The notes: generated from the letters alone by a model not told the origin. A stretch of 64,000 nucleotides of DNA from Campylobacter sp. MIT 12-8780 (GCF_006864535.1 NZ_QHLL01000003.1:158063-222062), one strand, 5' to 3'; counted from the stretch's first letter, positions 1-9,631 are shown. Program-made: numbers and translations.

Positions 1-819
1 TTTTTGAATAAGAAATTGCGTATTTTCATAGCTTTCAAGAGCATAAAATAAAGCACTTTCATAGCCCTCATTGATCTTCGCACCAAATTGAATCAACTCA
101 TTGATGATACTTGTATCTCTCTTGCTTAAAAGTGCAGTTTGTAAGGCTATGCTAAGATCAATATCACTTGGTTTATTGGCATAGATATAGCCTTGAATTT
201 GCCTTAAACCTTTGCTTTTATCGATAATGAGTTTTTGAAACTCGCTAATATCTTTAAAGATTTTCGTCTCACCCACAGCCCAAAATAAAAACTCATCTGT
301 AGCCTTTTGTGCATAAATTCTAGCATCTTGTGCGTTCATCTTGTGCGTTTTTATAAAAAAATCCACAAAGGCTTTATTGGCTTTTTCAAGTTCTTCATTA
401 AATGCGCGGTAAAGCCTGAAATTTCCTATACTTTGATACGCCCAATAACGAAAATATGCTTGAAACTCGCCTTTTTTATCCGCCAAATGACTTGGCGTTT
501 GATACGAGCTTGGATCAAGTGCAAGCTGGGCGAGCAAAAGATGAAAAGAATCAAGATGAGTAAAATAATGAATTCCTCCACAAGAGCTATTATTGCCCCT
601 GATTTCATTGCTAAGCTCATAAAGTCTTTTGCTAAAGCTTTGGTTTTTAAAACTTTTTTCACAAGTTCTTAATGTTTCTATGATCGTAGTATTAAGATCA
701 AAAGCAGATCGTTTGTTTGCGCTTTGAAAGAGACTTTTATCTTGTTCTAAAAGTTCGCAACTTGCATACGCATTAAAGGTAAAAACCGCACAAAAAAGAA
801 AGAAAAATAAAAATCTCAA
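1..819 (-). CDS. Ankyrin-repeat-like periplasmic protein (3' end outside window)
   Basis: This gene runs off the left edge, so only the N-terminal 273 residues are visible. Translation from a TTG at 819, preceded by GAGGGGA, gives a hydrophobic signal peptide ending near NAYAS, then a mostly helical region with scattered cysteines. The last visible part has ankyrin-like helices with the pattern LSIALQTALLSKRDTSIINEL and FGAKINEGYESALFYALE. It lies directly downstream of acnB on the same strand, the arrangement of the C. jejuni ankyrin-repeat periplasmic protein next to acnB. The TTG start fits because no ATG precedes the signal peptide. Function is unknown; ankyrin repeats suggest protein binding in the periplasm. 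Confidence 0.75.
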   Translation of the reverse strand, partial: MRFLFFFLFCAVFTFNAYASCELLEQDKSLFQSANKRSAFDLNTTIIETLRTCEKSFKNQSFSKRLYELSNEIRGNNSSCGGIHYFTHLDSFHLLLAQLALDPSSYQTPSHLADKKGEFQAYFRYWAYQSIGNFRLYRAFNEELEKANKAFVDFFIKTHKMNAQDARIYAQKATDEFLFWAVGETKIFKDISEFQKLIIDKSKGLRQIQGYIYANKPSDIDLSIALQTALLSKRDTSIINELIQFGAKINEGYESALFYALESYENTQFLIQK

Positions 820-870
820 AAAATCCCCTCAAAAGCTCACATTTTAAGGCAAAAACCCTAAAATGCTGTA

Positions 871-903
871 TTGGCTATAAAAATAAAAGTTAATTATAGC
901 CAA
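871..903 (-). terminator. Hairpin downstream of acnB
   Basis: A perfect 10-bp inverted repeat (TTGGCTATAA at 871-880, TTATAGCCAA at 894-903) with a 13-nt loop lies just after the acnB stop and before the ankyrin gene. The T-run after it is weak, so it may attenuate rather than fully terminate. Confidence 0.45.
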
Positions 904-910
904 AGTTCTC

Positions 911-3457
911 TTAATCCACAAGCTCAAAATCCTGAATCTCATTAAAATTAAGATATTTATAAATTTCGCTTTTTTTACTATCATCAAGCTTATCTTTAAC
1001 AAGTTCAAGATATTCGCTCACGCTTGGCAAGCGTCCTAATAAGGCACAAACAGCAGCTAGTTCAGCACTGCCAAGATACACTTGTGCGCCCATACCCATT
1101 CTATTGTCAAAATTTCTAGTTGAAGTTGAAAATACTACAGCTCCATCAGCAACTCTTGCTTGATTGCCCATACATAGCGAGCAGCCCGGCACCTCAATGC
1201 GCGCTCCAGCTGCACCAAATACACTATAATACCCCTCAGCACTAAGCTGGGCTTTATCCATTTTCGTTGGTGGCACTATCCAAAGGCGAGTATCTATCAT
1301 GCCTTTACCTTTTAAAATTTCGCCTAAAGCTCTGTAATGCCCTATATTTGTCATACAAGAGCCAACAAAAACTTCATCTATATGTTTTGGACGCTTGCTA
1401 TCAGCTAAAACCTCACTTAAAGTCGCTACATCATCTGGATCATTTGGGCAAGCTAAAATAGGCTCTTTAATATCATTTAAATTAATCTCAAAAACATAAG
1501 CGTATTTTGCGTCCTTATCAGCCCTTAAAAGTTCAGGTTTTTCAAGCCATTTTTTCATCTTTTCAGCTCTTCTTGCAAGGGTTTTTTTATCTTCATAACC
1601 TGCTTCAATCATAGCTTGTATTAAGGTGATATTTGATTTGATATACTCACTTACACTTTCTACACTTAAATCCACACAGCACGCTGCTGCACTTCTTTCA
1701 GCCGAAGCATCGCTTAATTCAAAGGCTTGTTCGACTTTTAAATTTGGCAAGCCTTCTATTTCGAGGATTTTACCTGCAAAGATATTTTTCTTACCTTGTT
1801 TTGCTACGGTAAGCTGTCCTTCTTTGATCGCATAATAAGGTATAGCATTTACCAAATCCCTCAAAGTAACTCCGGGCTGAAGCTCGCCACTAAAACGCAC
1901 TAAAATGCTCTCAGGCACATTTAAAGGCATAGAGCCAGTTACAGCTGCAAATGCAACAAGCCCACTTCCAGCAGGAAAAGAAATGCCTATAGGAAAGCGA
2001 GTATGAGAATCCCCTCCAGTGCCAACGCTATCAGGCAACACAAGGCGGTTAAGCCAGCTGTGAATGACTCCATCGCCGGGCTTTAAGCTCACGCCCCCGC
2101 GACTTGTCATAAAATATGGCAAAGTTTTATGTAAATTTGAATCACTTACCTTTGGATAAGCTGCAGTATGACAAAAGCTTTGCATAACCATATCAGCATT
2201 AAAACCAAGTGAAGCAAGCTCTTTGATCTCATCTCTTGTCATAGGTCCGGTTGTATCTTGAGAACCAACGGTTAAAGTCATAGGCTCTATATACATACCC
2301 GGACGCACGCCAGCAACTCCACAGGCTCTACCAAGCATTTTTTGAGCTAGAGTATAGCCTCCGCTTGAGTTTTTAGGCTGCTCTGCTTTGATGAAAATTT
2401 GCTCCGTTTCTAAGCCTAGAAATTCTCTAGCCTTAGCACACAAACCGCGTCCTATGATAAGTGGTATTCTTCCGCCTGCTCTTACTTCATCATAGATAGT
2501 ATTTGGGCTGAGTTTAAATTTGGCTATGACTTCGCCATTTTTAACAAGCTCGCCCTTATAAGGATAAATTTCAAACTCATCGCCCATTTCAAGCTTGCTT
2601 ACATCACACACTATAGGCAAGGCTCCGCTATCTTCTGCAGTGTTAAAGAAAATCGGCGCTATGGTTGAGCCCATAACTATGCCTCCTGTGCGTTTGTTTG
2701 GCACGCCTTTGATGTCTTTTCCCATATGCCATTGTATAGAGTTTATGGCTGATTTTCTACTAGAACCTGTGCCTACGACATCGCCTACATAGACTACTTC
2801 TCTACCGCTTTTTTTAAGCTCTGCTATCTTTTCAAGGCTGCCGCTCTGGCGGTTTTTAAGCATGGCTAGGGCGTGAAGTGGGATATCACTTCTTGTAAAA
2901 GCATCGCCTGCTGGACTTAAATCATCAGTATTTGTTTCTCCGGGGACTTTAAAGACGATACATTTTATAAGTTCAGGAAGCTTTTCTCTTTTTTCAAACC
3001 AAGTTGCATTTGCCCAGTTTTCTAAGACTTCTTTAGCATAAGTATTGCTTTTGCTTAGTTCGCAAATGGTATGAAAATCATCATGCACAAAGATGATATT
3101 TGAAAGCACTTTTGCAGCTTGTTTGGCTGTGTCATCTTGTTTTAACGCCTGGATTAAAACCTTAACATTATAGCCTCCAAGCATAGTCTCAAGCATATCT
3201 AAAGCCTTTGCTTTATCGATAACTTTACAGCTGATTTTTGACTTTAAAATTTGATCTAAAAACTCACATTTAACCAAAGCTGCATCATCAACGCCCGGAT
3301 TGACTCGGTTTTCAAGTAAAAAGGCTAGTTCTTCGCTTGGCTCATCTTGTAAAGCCTTGCAAAGTGCTTTTGTTTGCTCTACATTTAAAGGAAGGGGCGG
3401 AATGCCTAAGTTTTCCCTTTCTTTTGCATTTTCTTGATAATCTTTGATAAAAGACAT
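911..3457 (-). CDS. acnB: Aconitate hydratase B
   Basis: AcnB interconverts citrate and isocitrate in the TCA cycle with a 4Fe-4S cluster. The 848-residue product has the AcnB order: a helical HEAT-like N-terminus, a swivel domain near residues 170-330, and the three catalytic aconitase domains after it. The cluster ligands are visible as Cys701 (VGSCMTN) and Cys759/Cys762 (CSLCMGN), matching 710, 769 and 772 of the E. coli enzyme. I chose the ATG at 3457 because AAGGAG lies just upstream; an open frame continues 33 codons further but has no good ribosome site and would replace the conserved N-terminus MSFIKDY. It appears to be a single gene with its own upstream region. Confidence 0.97.
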   Translation of the reverse strand: MSFIKDYQENAKERENLGIPPLPLNVEQTKALCKALQDEPSEELAFLLENRVNPGVDDAALVKCEFLDQILKSKISCKVIDKAKALDMLETMLGGYNVKVLIQALKQDDTAKQAAKVLSNIIFVHDDFHTICELSKSNTYAKEVLENWANATWFEKREKLPELIKCIVFKVPGETNTDDLSPAGDAFTRSDIPLHALAMLKNRQSGSLEKIAELKKSGREVVYVGDVVGTGSSRKSAINSIQWHMGKDIKGVPNKRTGGIVMGSTIAPIFFNTAEDSGALPIVCDVSKLEMGDEFEIYPYKGELVKNGEVIAKFKLSPNTIYDEVRAGGRIPLIIGRGLCAKAREFLGLETEQIFIKAEQPKNSSGGYTLAQKMLGRACGVAGVRPGMYIEPMTLTVGSQDTTGPMTRDEIKELASLGFNADMVMQSFCHTAAYPKVSDSNLHKTLPYFMTSRGGVSLKPGDGVIHSWLNRLVLPDSVGTGGDSHTRFPIGISFPAGSGLVAFAAVTGSMPLNVPESILVRFSGELQPGVTLRDLVNAIPYYAIKEGQLTVAKQGKKNIFAGKILEIEGLPNLKVEQAFELSDASAERSAAACCVDLSVESVSEYIKSNITLIQAMIEAGYEDKKTLARRAEKMKKWLEKPELLRADKDAKYAYVFEINLNDIKEPILACPNDPDDVATLSEVLADSKRPKHIDEVFVGSCMTNIGHYRALGEILKGKGMIDTRLWIVPPTKMDKAQLSAEGYYSVFGAAGARIEVPGCSLCMGNQARVADGAVVFSTSTRNFDNRMGMGAQVYLGSAELAAVCALLGRLPSVSEYLELVKDKLDDSKKSEIYKYLNFNEIQDFELVD

Positions 3458-3574
3458 TTTCAAACTCCTTAATTTTTCTTTTAATTGTAACGATAAAAAG
3501 AAAAATTTTTCTTGAAATTTAAGAACTTCTTTATCTTTTCTTACAAAAACACACAAATTTAAATCAAAATAGTT

Positions 3575-4837
3575 TTATTTGTGAGTATTTTTGTAGCTGT
3601 TTTTAATCCTCTTTAACTCAAAGAAAAATTTCACATATCCTCCCTTAAGTATGTTTTTATGAGCTTGTATCAAAGCTTCTCCTAACTTATAACTTAAATG
3701 CTCTTTTGCTTTTAAAGCTTCTTCATAGTCTTTATAAATTTGCAAAGGTGGAAGTTTTAAATTTGGATTTATTTTAATTTGTTCTTGATAAAGTTTTTGA
3801 GCTTTTTTGTGTTTGTTTTGAATCTTAAGCAAAGTAAAAGGCAAGCTTATGATACCACTTGTATTTTTTGAGTTTTGTATCATTGCTAAGCCAAGTTTAT
3901 AAGAAAGTGTGTTTTGAATTCTTTCTTTAGCTCCTTTTGGTTTAAAAATTTCTAGTTTTTGAAGTTCTTTACTATCCATAAATTTTAAGTCTTTAAAGGC
4001 TGTTTTGCCTTCATCTTTATATAATTTACATTCACTACTATCACTATCTTCAAACAAAGCAAAACGATTTTTTTCTGTGTTATTATAGATATAATCATAC
4101 ACAAACTCAAGCTTTTGCAAAGCTGTATCCATACTTTCTAGTTCTTTTTCTATTAGAGCTGGATTGAGGAATTTTTCTTTTTGGAAGGTGAATTTAAAAT
4201 CTTCGGTTTGCATGGTTTTGTGCTGCTTGGTTTGGACTTTACCCCAATTACCAACACATGGATCTAATCTGCTCCAAAATACTTCATTTTTTATACATTG
4301 ACTTGGATTTCCAGCATAAATAGCATTTGAAAACTTTTTACCAGAATTTACGCTTTTTGCTCCCAAAACGCTTCCACTTGCCACAACACAGCCTTTTAAA
4401 ATCGCACTTTCTTGCCCACACCACACATGATCGCCTATGTAAATGCTTTTACTGAAATTATTTCTTGCATAAGTCTTGCTATTAAAAATCAAGTGATGAT
4501 CACAGGTGCTTAGCCAAATTCCCCAAGAAAACATAACATCATCACCCAAAATGATATTTTTGCCCTCATACACCCGAAAATCTGCACCATTACTTGTGCT
4601 ATTTTTGCCTATATAACAAAGCCCATGCGAATGTAAAACAAATCTTCCATTTATATGAATATTATCGGCAATAAATAAAAGTGCATTGTCTCCATAAAAA
4701 ATTGCATTCACATTTACACTTTCTGCGGCAAAGAAAAGTATATTATCTCGTCCTTTAAATTCAAATTTAAGATTTTTTTGCTTGCTTAAATCCCCATAAA
4801 TGATATTATTTCTTTCATCTTTTTGAAAAGGTATCAT
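3575..4837 (-). CDS. Left-handed beta-helix acyltransferase, glycan-modifying, with G-tract leader
   Basis: The 420-residue product has hexapeptide-repeat beta-helix sequence over about residues 25-190, including STCDHHLIF, a candidate catalytic histidine region, and the closing AGNPSQCIK typical of O-acetyltransferases that use acyl-CoA. Residues 311-420 are different: two copies of a helical module starting LSYKLG (311 and 381), a tail seen in Campylobacter and Helicobacter surface-sugar enzymes and also in the glycosyltransferase at 11.0-12.4 kb. The likely role is acetylation of a surface glycan sugar; the acceptor is unknown. A G12 tract lies 11 nt before the ATG. The ATG at 4837 is the first possible start after the tract. 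Part of the tract (GGGGAG) may act as ribosome binding site. Confidence 0.8.
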   Translation of the reverse strand: MIPFQKDERNNIIYGDLSKQKNLKFEFKGRDNILFFAAESVNVNAIFYGDNALLFIADNIHINGRFVLHSHGLCYIGKNSTSNGADFRVYEGKNIILGDDVMFSWGIWLSTCDHHLIFNSKTYARNNFSKSIYIGDHVWCGQESAILKGCVVASGSVLGAKSVNSGKKFSNAIYAGNPSQCIKNEVFWSRLDPCVGNWGKVQTKQHKTMQTEDFKFTFQKEKFLNPALIEKELESMDTALQKLEFVYDYIYNNTEKNRFALFEDSDSSECKLYKDEGKTAFKDLKFMDSKELQKLEIFKPKGAKERIQNTLSYKLGLAMIQNSKNTSGIISLPFTLLKIQNKHKKAQKLYQEQIKINPNLKLPPLQIYKDYEEALKAKEHLSYKLGEALIQAHKNILKGGYVKFFFELKRIKNSYKNTHK

Positions 4838-4848
4838 AAAAATTTGCT

Positions 4849-4860
4849 CCCCCCCCCCCC
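4849..4860 (-). repeat. G12 homopolymer tract in acyltransferase leader
   Basis: Twelve consecutive C on the plus strand, read as G12 on the gene strand, sit between a TATAAG -10-like element (4868-4863) and the ATG at 4837. No ATG, GTG or TTG lies upstream in the leader, so the tract is non-coding. It would fall at or just after the transcription start and next to the ribosome binding site. Tracts of this length are hypermutable in Campylobacter. Confidence 0.9.
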
Positions 4861-4881
4861 TACTTATATTTGAAAATAAAG

Positions 4882-4925
4882 TCCTAAATTTACCCTTTTT
4901 TACTTTAAAATATCCTAAATTTACC
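4882..4925. promoter_or_regulatory. Pair of 13-bp direct repeats, operator candidate
   Basis: The 13-mer TCCTAAATTTACC occurs at 4882-4894 and again at 4913-4925 on the plus strand, start to start 31 bp, about three DNA turns. The proximal copy overlies the expected -35 region of the acyltransferase promoter. The pair sits in the shared upstream region of the acyltransferase and the HTH gene, as expected for an operator. No binding data are available from sequence alone. Confidence 0.45.
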
Positions 4926-4983
4926 TTGTTGTATTTTAAAGCTAAAAAATATATGCTTGTGTAAAAATTTTTTGGAAAAAGCG

Positions 4984-5187
4984 ATGACTCAAAGAGATTT
5001 AGCAGGCAGACTTGATATCAATGTCAAAACCTTACGCAAATGGAAAAAAGATCGTCCAAGAGTATATGAACTTTTAATGCTAGGACTTGAGGCTGAAAAT
5101 ATGCTTAAAGAACTGCAACAAAATGTGCAAAAATTTGAAGAGCTTTTATACAAACACAGCGAAGAGGCAACAAAACAAAAGTCTTAA
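4984..5187 (+). CDS. Small helix-turn-helix protein
   Basis: A 67-residue protein whose N-terminus (TQRDLAGRLDINVKTLRKWK) is a classic helix-turn-helix, followed by a charged, probably coiled-coil tail. I took the ATG at 4984, with GGAAA upstream; TTG codons at 4957 and 4972 would extend it by at most nine residues. The fold looks like small phage or transposase-type DNA-binding domains, but there is no transposase or phage gene nearby. It is divergent from the phase-variable acyltransferase and shares its upstream region with two direct repeats, so local regulation is plausible but inferred. Confidence 0.65.
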   Translation: MTQRDLAGRLDINVKTLRKWKKDRPRVYELLMLGLEAENMLKELQQNVQKFEELLYKHSEEATKQKS

Positions 5188-5276
5188 AACTCAAATCCTT
5201 AACCCCACTTTAAGCCAAAATAAGCTAAAATCAAAGCTTTAATTTGCAAATTTAAATACACTCAAAAAAGGTAGAA

Positions 5277-6650
5277 ATGACTTATTTTTCTTTAGAATTC
5301 GCACTAATGTTTTGTGCTTTTTTTGTGCTGTATTGGTGTTTTAAAGAAAGTTTTCGCGCACAAAATATCTTTATTTTAGCATTTAGCTATATAGTGTATA
5401 TCTTGATGAATCCTTACTTTGCTCTTGTGCTTTTTGTTTATACCTTTTTTATTCATTATTTTGCTTTGTTGATTTTTGTGCGTCAAAAAAGATACATTTT
5501 TGCTGCTTGCATTTCTTTTGCGGTTTTGAATTTATGCTTTTTTAAGTATTTTACAAGTATTAAAGATAGCTTTGATCAATTTTTAGCGTTTTTTGGTTTT
5601 GAGTATTTAAATTCTGATCTTATTTTTCCAGTAGGCATTAGCTTTTATACTTTTGCTTCAATTACCTATCTTGTAAGCGTTTATAAAGAACACAAAATCG
5701 AAACTTTTTTAAATTTAGCCACTTATCTTTCCTTTTTTCCGACTTTATTAGCCGGTCCTATCATGAGAAGTGAGTTTTTTTTCAAACAAATTCATCAAAG
5801 AAGAGAATTTTCAAATGGCGATTTAATCATCTTTTTACTCGTCTTAGGTATCATCAAAAAGGTATTAATCGCTAATTACTTAGGCATTTACTCTAAAGAA
5901 ATTTTAGCAAATCCTAGCACGCATAATTTCTTAGAGCTTTTGTGTGCGATATATGCTTTTAGCGTGCAAATTTATTGCGATTTTAGCGGCTATGTGAATT
6001 TAGTTACAGCTTTTGCTTTAATGCTTGGCTTTAACCTACCTAAAAACTTTGATATGCCTTATCTTTCAAAGAACTTAAAAGAATTTTGGAGCAGATGGCA
6101 TATCTCGCTTTCAACCTTTATAAGAGATTACATTTATATCCCTTTAGGCGGAAGCAAAAAAGGGCGTATGCGAACTTATGTGAATTTGCTGATTGCTTTT
6201 GCGCTTTCTGGAATTTGGCATAACAATACCATCAATTTCTTATTTTGGGGACTTTTGCATGGGCTTGGGGTGGTGTTTTTGCATTTACCATTTATCCAAA
6301 AGATAAATTTGCAAAAAATTCCATATCTGGGGAGTTTTTTAACCTTTCATTTTGTGGCTTTTGCGTGGATATTTTTTTATTATCCAAGTTTTGACAAAGC
6401 ATTTGAATACCTCAAAGCCTGCGTGGATAACTTCTTTTTTGAGCTTGAATACAAAGATATTTATATTTTTGCGTCCTTTGTGGCTTTATTTATCATCTAT
6501 CCTTTATTTGTGAATTTTCAAAAACATTGCGTGCGAATTTTGCATATCACTCCTTTGTTTTTAAAGCCTATTTTGCTGGCTTTAATCTTACTTGTAGTTT
6601 TTGCGTTTATGCCAAGTGGAATACCTCAATTTATTTACGAGAGTTTTTAA
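5277..6650 (+). CDS. patA: MBOAT-family peptidoglycan O-acetyltransferase PatA
   Basis: PatA moves acetyl groups across the inner membrane for O-acetylation of MurNAc in peptidoglycan. The 457-residue protein has about ten membrane segments and the MBOAT core: FWSRWHISLSTFIRDYIYIP near residues 270-289 and the catalytic histidine His315 in SGIWHN. It starts an operon with two SGNH proteins (1 nt gap, then a 4-bp overlap), matching the C. jejuni patA/patB neighbourhood, which separates it from alginate acetylase AlgI. AGGTAGAAATG gives the start. Alginate genes are absent here. Confidence 0.88.
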   Translation: MTYFSLEFALMFCAFFVLYWCFKESFRAQNIFILAFSYIVYILMNPYFALVLFVYTFFIHYFALLIFVRQKRYIFAACISFAVLNLCFFKYFTSIKDSFDQFLAFFGFEYLNSDLIFPVGISFYTFASITYLVSVYKEHKIETFLNLATYLSFFPTLLAGPIMRSEFFFKQIHQRREFSNGDLIIFLLVLGIIKKVLIANYLGIYSKEILANPSTHNFLELLCAIYAFSVQIYCDFSGYVNLVTAFALMLGFNLPKNFDMPYLSKNLKEFWSRWHISLSTFIRDYIYIPLGGSKKGRMRTYVNLLIAFALSGIWHNNTINFLFWGLLHGLGVVFLHLPFIQKINLQKIPYLGSFLTFHFVAFAWIFFYYPSFDKAFEYLKACVDNFFFELEYKDIYIFASFVALFIIYPLFVNFQKHCVRILHITPLFLKPILLALILLVVFAFMPSGIPQFIYESF

Positions 6651-6651
6651 G

Positions 6652-7656
6652 ATGAAAATTTTTAGATTTTTCTTTGTGATCCTAAGCACTTTTTTCATCG
6701 TTGCTTTTGTGATGAATAAAAGCATAGCCTCGTATTTAGAGCAAAAATATCACTTGCACGTAGCTTTTCAAAATGATATTTTAGATGAAGCAAACAGCTT
6801 TAAAGTAAAGCTTGAACAAATTCGAGCTGTGCTAAGCAATGATACCCAAGCCTTGCATTATGGCTCTTTGAGTGAATTTAGCACAAATGATATAAATGCA
6901 AGTTTTAATGAAACTTATCTTATCGATGAGCTTGATGAAAATTTAAGCAAAATAACACTTGAGCTTGACAAAAACACAAGCATTCAAAACTATGATACAA
7001 ATTTAAGCTCCATTCCAAGCAAGCTTGTGATCCAAAAAGGCGAGGAGTTCTTGCTGATAGGGGATTCTTTAATGCAAGGTGTAGCTTTGGCTTTGACAAG
7101 AGATTTAAGCAAGCTTAAGATCAAAAGCACGAATTTAAGCAAACAAAGCACAGGCTTAAGCTATAAAAGCTATTTTAACTGGGCAAGTGCGACTCAAGCA
7201 GCATTTGTGGAAAATAAGAACTTAAAATATCTTGTTGTCTTACTTGGCGCAAATGATCCTTGGGACATTAAATTTGGGGGCAAATACCAAGCCTTTAACA
7301 GCGAGCAGTGGCGTGAAATTTATACCAGTCGCGTTGATGAGATTATCAAAATCGCTAAACTTCACAATGCTAAGGTTTTATGGTATGAAATTCCTCCAGT
7401 GAAAAAAGACAGTCTTAATGAAAAAATCAAAATCTTAAATGAAATTTATCGTAGCGAAAACCTTAAAAATAACGAAATTTTCATTCAAACAACGCAAGCT
7501 TTAAGTGAAGACGGCAAGTATTCAAGCTATATTAGAGATGAAAATAACAAAAGCATTAAAATTAGAGCCGATGATGGCACACATTTTAACATAAAAGGCG
7601 CAAAACTTATGTCTGAGCTTTTGCTTGAAAAACTTGATACAAACGAGCTTAAATGA
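6652..7656 (+). CDS. patB: SGNH-family peptidoglycan O-acetyltransferase PatB
   Basis: PatB takes acetyl groups exported by PatA and places them on glycan strands in the periplasm. After an N-terminal membrane anchor (residues 4-22) and a linker, the SGNH motifs are complete: GDSL with Ser139, GANDP with Asn201, and DGTH with Asp308/His311. The 334-residue length and DUF459-like layout fit PatB. The ATG at 6652 follows the patA stop by 1 nt; an upstream start would lie inside patA. An esterase role cannot be excluded from motifs alone, since both activities use the same triad. Confidence 0.8.
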   Translation: MKIFRFFFVILSTFFIVAFVMNKSIASYLEQKYHLHVAFQNDILDEANSFKVKLEQIRAVLSNDTQALHYGSLSEFSTNDINASFNETYLIDELDENLSKITLELDKNTSIQNYDTNLSSIPSKLVIQKGEEFLLIGDSLMQGVALALTRDLSKLKIKSTNLSKQSTGLSYKSYFNWASATQAAFVENKNLKYLVVLLGANDPWDIKFGGKYQAFNSEQWREIYTSRVDEIIKIAKLHNAKVLWYEIPPVKKDSLNEKIKILNEIYRSENLKNNEIFIQTTQALSEDGKYSSYIRDENNKSIKIRADDGTHFNIKGAKLMSELLLEKLDTNELK

Positions 7657-8840
7657 AAAAAATCTGTTTTTTTCTTTTGTGCGTTTTTGGGCTTTTTTTT
7701 ATCAACGCTTGTGTATATATGAGCGTGCCAAAAAGCATACGAGTAAGCCAGCCTATCAGCAAAAAAGAGCTTTTAGACAAACCAAGATCGGCTTTAATCA
7801 ACTTTGCAAGCTCAAGCGAACTTGAACGCCTAAAAGGATACCTTAGCGATAAAAAAGACTTGAAAATCCGCATTTTTGGCGACTCTCATATGGCAGCTGA
7901 TTTTTTTTCAAGAGAGCTAAGAAAGCTACTTATAAAAGTCAATGCCATAGGCTTTGCCTACCCTTTACAGCCCAAATACCAACATAATTTAATGTTAGAT
8001 TATGAAAGCAAGGGCTTTGAGCTGTATAATTCTAAAAACGATAGCACACAAAACTACGCTTTAGGTGGCGTAAGTATAAAAGCTTTAAGAAAAAATGCTT
8101 TCGTAAAACTTAGCTCAAATCTCAAAGAACAAAATTTCAAATTTGGCGTCATTTTTGAAAGTAAAAACAAAAAAGAAGCCTTTATACTCAAAGACTCTAA
8201 AGGCAAAACTTATACGCTCAAAACAACGCACTCTGGGCTTAACTACAAAGAATTTAACAATATACATTTTCCTATCAGTATCCATGCCCTTGAAAAAGGA
8301 GCAAATTTAAACGGCTTTTTTATCTATAATGCGAAAAACAATCTCATACTTGATACGCTTGGTATCAATGGTGCAAGATCTGATTTGTGGCTTAAATGGG
8401 ATCAAAAAACATTGCCAGCGCAACTTGGCATAATAAAAAGCGATTTTATCATACTTGCATATGGATCAAATGATGTTTTGTTAGGAAATTTCAATAAAAC
8501 TAAATTTAAAGAAAATTATAAAAATTTCATTACCACACTCAAACAAGCAAGTCCCAATGCTGTGATTTTGCTGATCTCTCCACCAAGTGTTACACAAAAA
8601 ATCGCTGAAAATTATCAACTTTCAAGCGACTTTTACCCAGTAAGAGATGCACTTTATGAACTCGCAAAAGAGCAAAAACTCTTGCTTTTTGATATGCATA
8701 AATTTATGCAAGAAAGCGGAGGCAAAGACTTGTGGATAGAGCAAGGGTATTCAAAAGAAGATGTGCATTTAAGCGTGCAAGGCTATGAGCTTATGGCGGA
8801 TAAGTTTTATAAGGATTTAAAAGCTTTATTACGCTTTTAA
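7653..8840 (+). CDS. SGNH hydrolase lipoprotein, Ape1-like peptidoglycan O-acetylesterase candidate
   Basis: The third gene of the O-acetylation operon overlaps the previous stop by 4 bp. The 395-residue product begins with a signal ending FFINAC, so Cys20 is a possible lipidation site. It has a second SGNH set: IFGDSH with Ser78, YGSND, and DVHLS with Asp370/His372. A beta-rich insertion of about 150 residues lies between the first two blocks, reminiscent of the carbohydrate-binding insert in Ape1. The most likely role is removal of O-acetyl groups from MurNAc, giving lytic enzymes access; a second acetyltransferase is the alternative. Confidence 0.7.
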   Translation: MKKICFFLLCVFGLFFINACVYMSVPKSIRVSQPISKKELLDKPRSALINFASSSELERLKGYLSDKKDLKIRIFGDSHMAADFFSRELRKLLIKVNAIGFAYPLQPKYQHNLMLDYESKGFELYNSKNDSTQNYALGGVSIKALRKNAFVKLSSNLKEQNFKFGVIFESKNKKEAFILKDSKGKTYTLKTTHSGLNYKEFNNIHFPISIHALEKGANLNGFFIYNAKNNLILDTLGINGARSDLWLKWDQKTLPAQLGIIKSDFIILAYGSNDVLLGNFNKTKFKENYKNFITTLKQASPNAVILLISPPSVTQKIAENYQLSSDFYPVRDALYELAKEQKLLLFDMHKFMQESGGKDLWIEQGYSKEDVHLSVQGYELMADKFYKDLKALLRF

Positions 8841-8883
8841 TGGCTACATTGCCAAGCTAATATCACCGCACAAAAATTTTACT

Positions 8884-9630
8884 TTATCTGTTATCTGCAC
8901 GAAAATCAAATAAATTTAAAAATTTCCTCGCTCTTTGGGTTTTAGGCTGGGTAAAAAACTCCTGCGGACTTGAAATTTCAACGATTTGCCCAGCGTCCAT
9001 AAATACTATCCTATCAGCCACAGCCCTTGCAAAGCCCATTTCATGTGTAACTATAAGCATACTCATACCATCTTTTGCCAAATTAAGCATAACATCAAGC
9101 ACTTCACGCACGATTTCTGGATCAAGAGCAGCTGTTACTTCATCAAAAAGCATAAGCTCAGGATTCATACACAAGCTTCTTACTATGGCAATGCGTTGTT
9201 TTTGTCCTCCGCTAAGCTCTCTTGGATAGGCTTTAAGCTTGTGCGCTAAGCCTACTTTTTCAAGCCAAGTCATAGCCTCTTGCAAAATTTCTTCTTTTTT
9301 GCGTTTTTGCACTTTTAAAGGAGCTAGAAGCAAGTTTTGCTCGACATTTAAGTGATCAAAAAGCTCGTAGGATTGAAAGACCATACCAACTTTTTGGCGA
9401 ATCTTTTGCCAATCCTTAAAATTGGTATCAATTTTTTCTTTATCAATATAAATTTCTCCACTTGCTATACTTTCAAGTCCATTAACACAGCGTAAAAGCG
9501 TGGATTTACCGCACCCACTAGGTCCTAGTATCACCACAACTTCTTTTTTAGCTACACTTAAATTTATATCTTTTAAAACATGGTGTGAGCCGTAGTATTT
9601 TTGTAAATGGCTGATCTTTAAAATTTCCAT
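8884..9630 (-). CDS. Polar amino-acid ABC transporter ATPase
   Basis: ATP-binding subunit of a GlnQ/HisP-type importer, 248 residues. Walker A (GPSGCGKST), the Q-loop (FQSYELFDHL), the signature LSGGQKQR and Walker B (LMLFDEVTAALD) are all present, followed by the His switch THEMGFA. It lies 1 nt after the second permease gene and is the last gene of a three-gene operon. In C. jejuni the same permease-permease-ATPase order exists without a substrate-binding gene (Cj0467-Cj0469), which this matches better than the peb1 locus. Confidence 0.9.
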   Translation of the reverse strand: MEILKISHLQKYYGSHHVLKDINLSVAKKEVVVILGPSGCGKSTLLRCVNGLESIASGEIYIDKEKIDTNFKDWQKIRQKVGMVFQSYELFDHLNVEQNLLLAPLKVQKRKKEEILQEAMTWLEKVGLAHKLKAYPRELSGGQKQRIAIVRSLCMNPELMLFDEVTAALDPEIVREVLDVMLNLAKDGMSMLIVTHEMGFARAVADRIVFMDAGQIVEISSPQEFFTQPKTQRARKFLNLFDFRADNR

Positions 9631-9631
9631 T

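Noticed and set aside
307..672. Overlapping open frames on both strands at 0.3-0.7 kb
   Set aside because: The continuous minus-strand gene from 819 with a signal peptide explains the region; the others have no start context or motifs.
3458..3556. Longer N-terminus for acnB
   Set aside because: The 33 extra codons lie upstream of a good ribosome site and replace the conserved start; the region is more likely leader.
4849..4860. Reading-frame switch of the acyltransferase
   Set aside because: The frame upstream of the tract is open but has no ATG, GTG or TTG, so translation cannot start before it.
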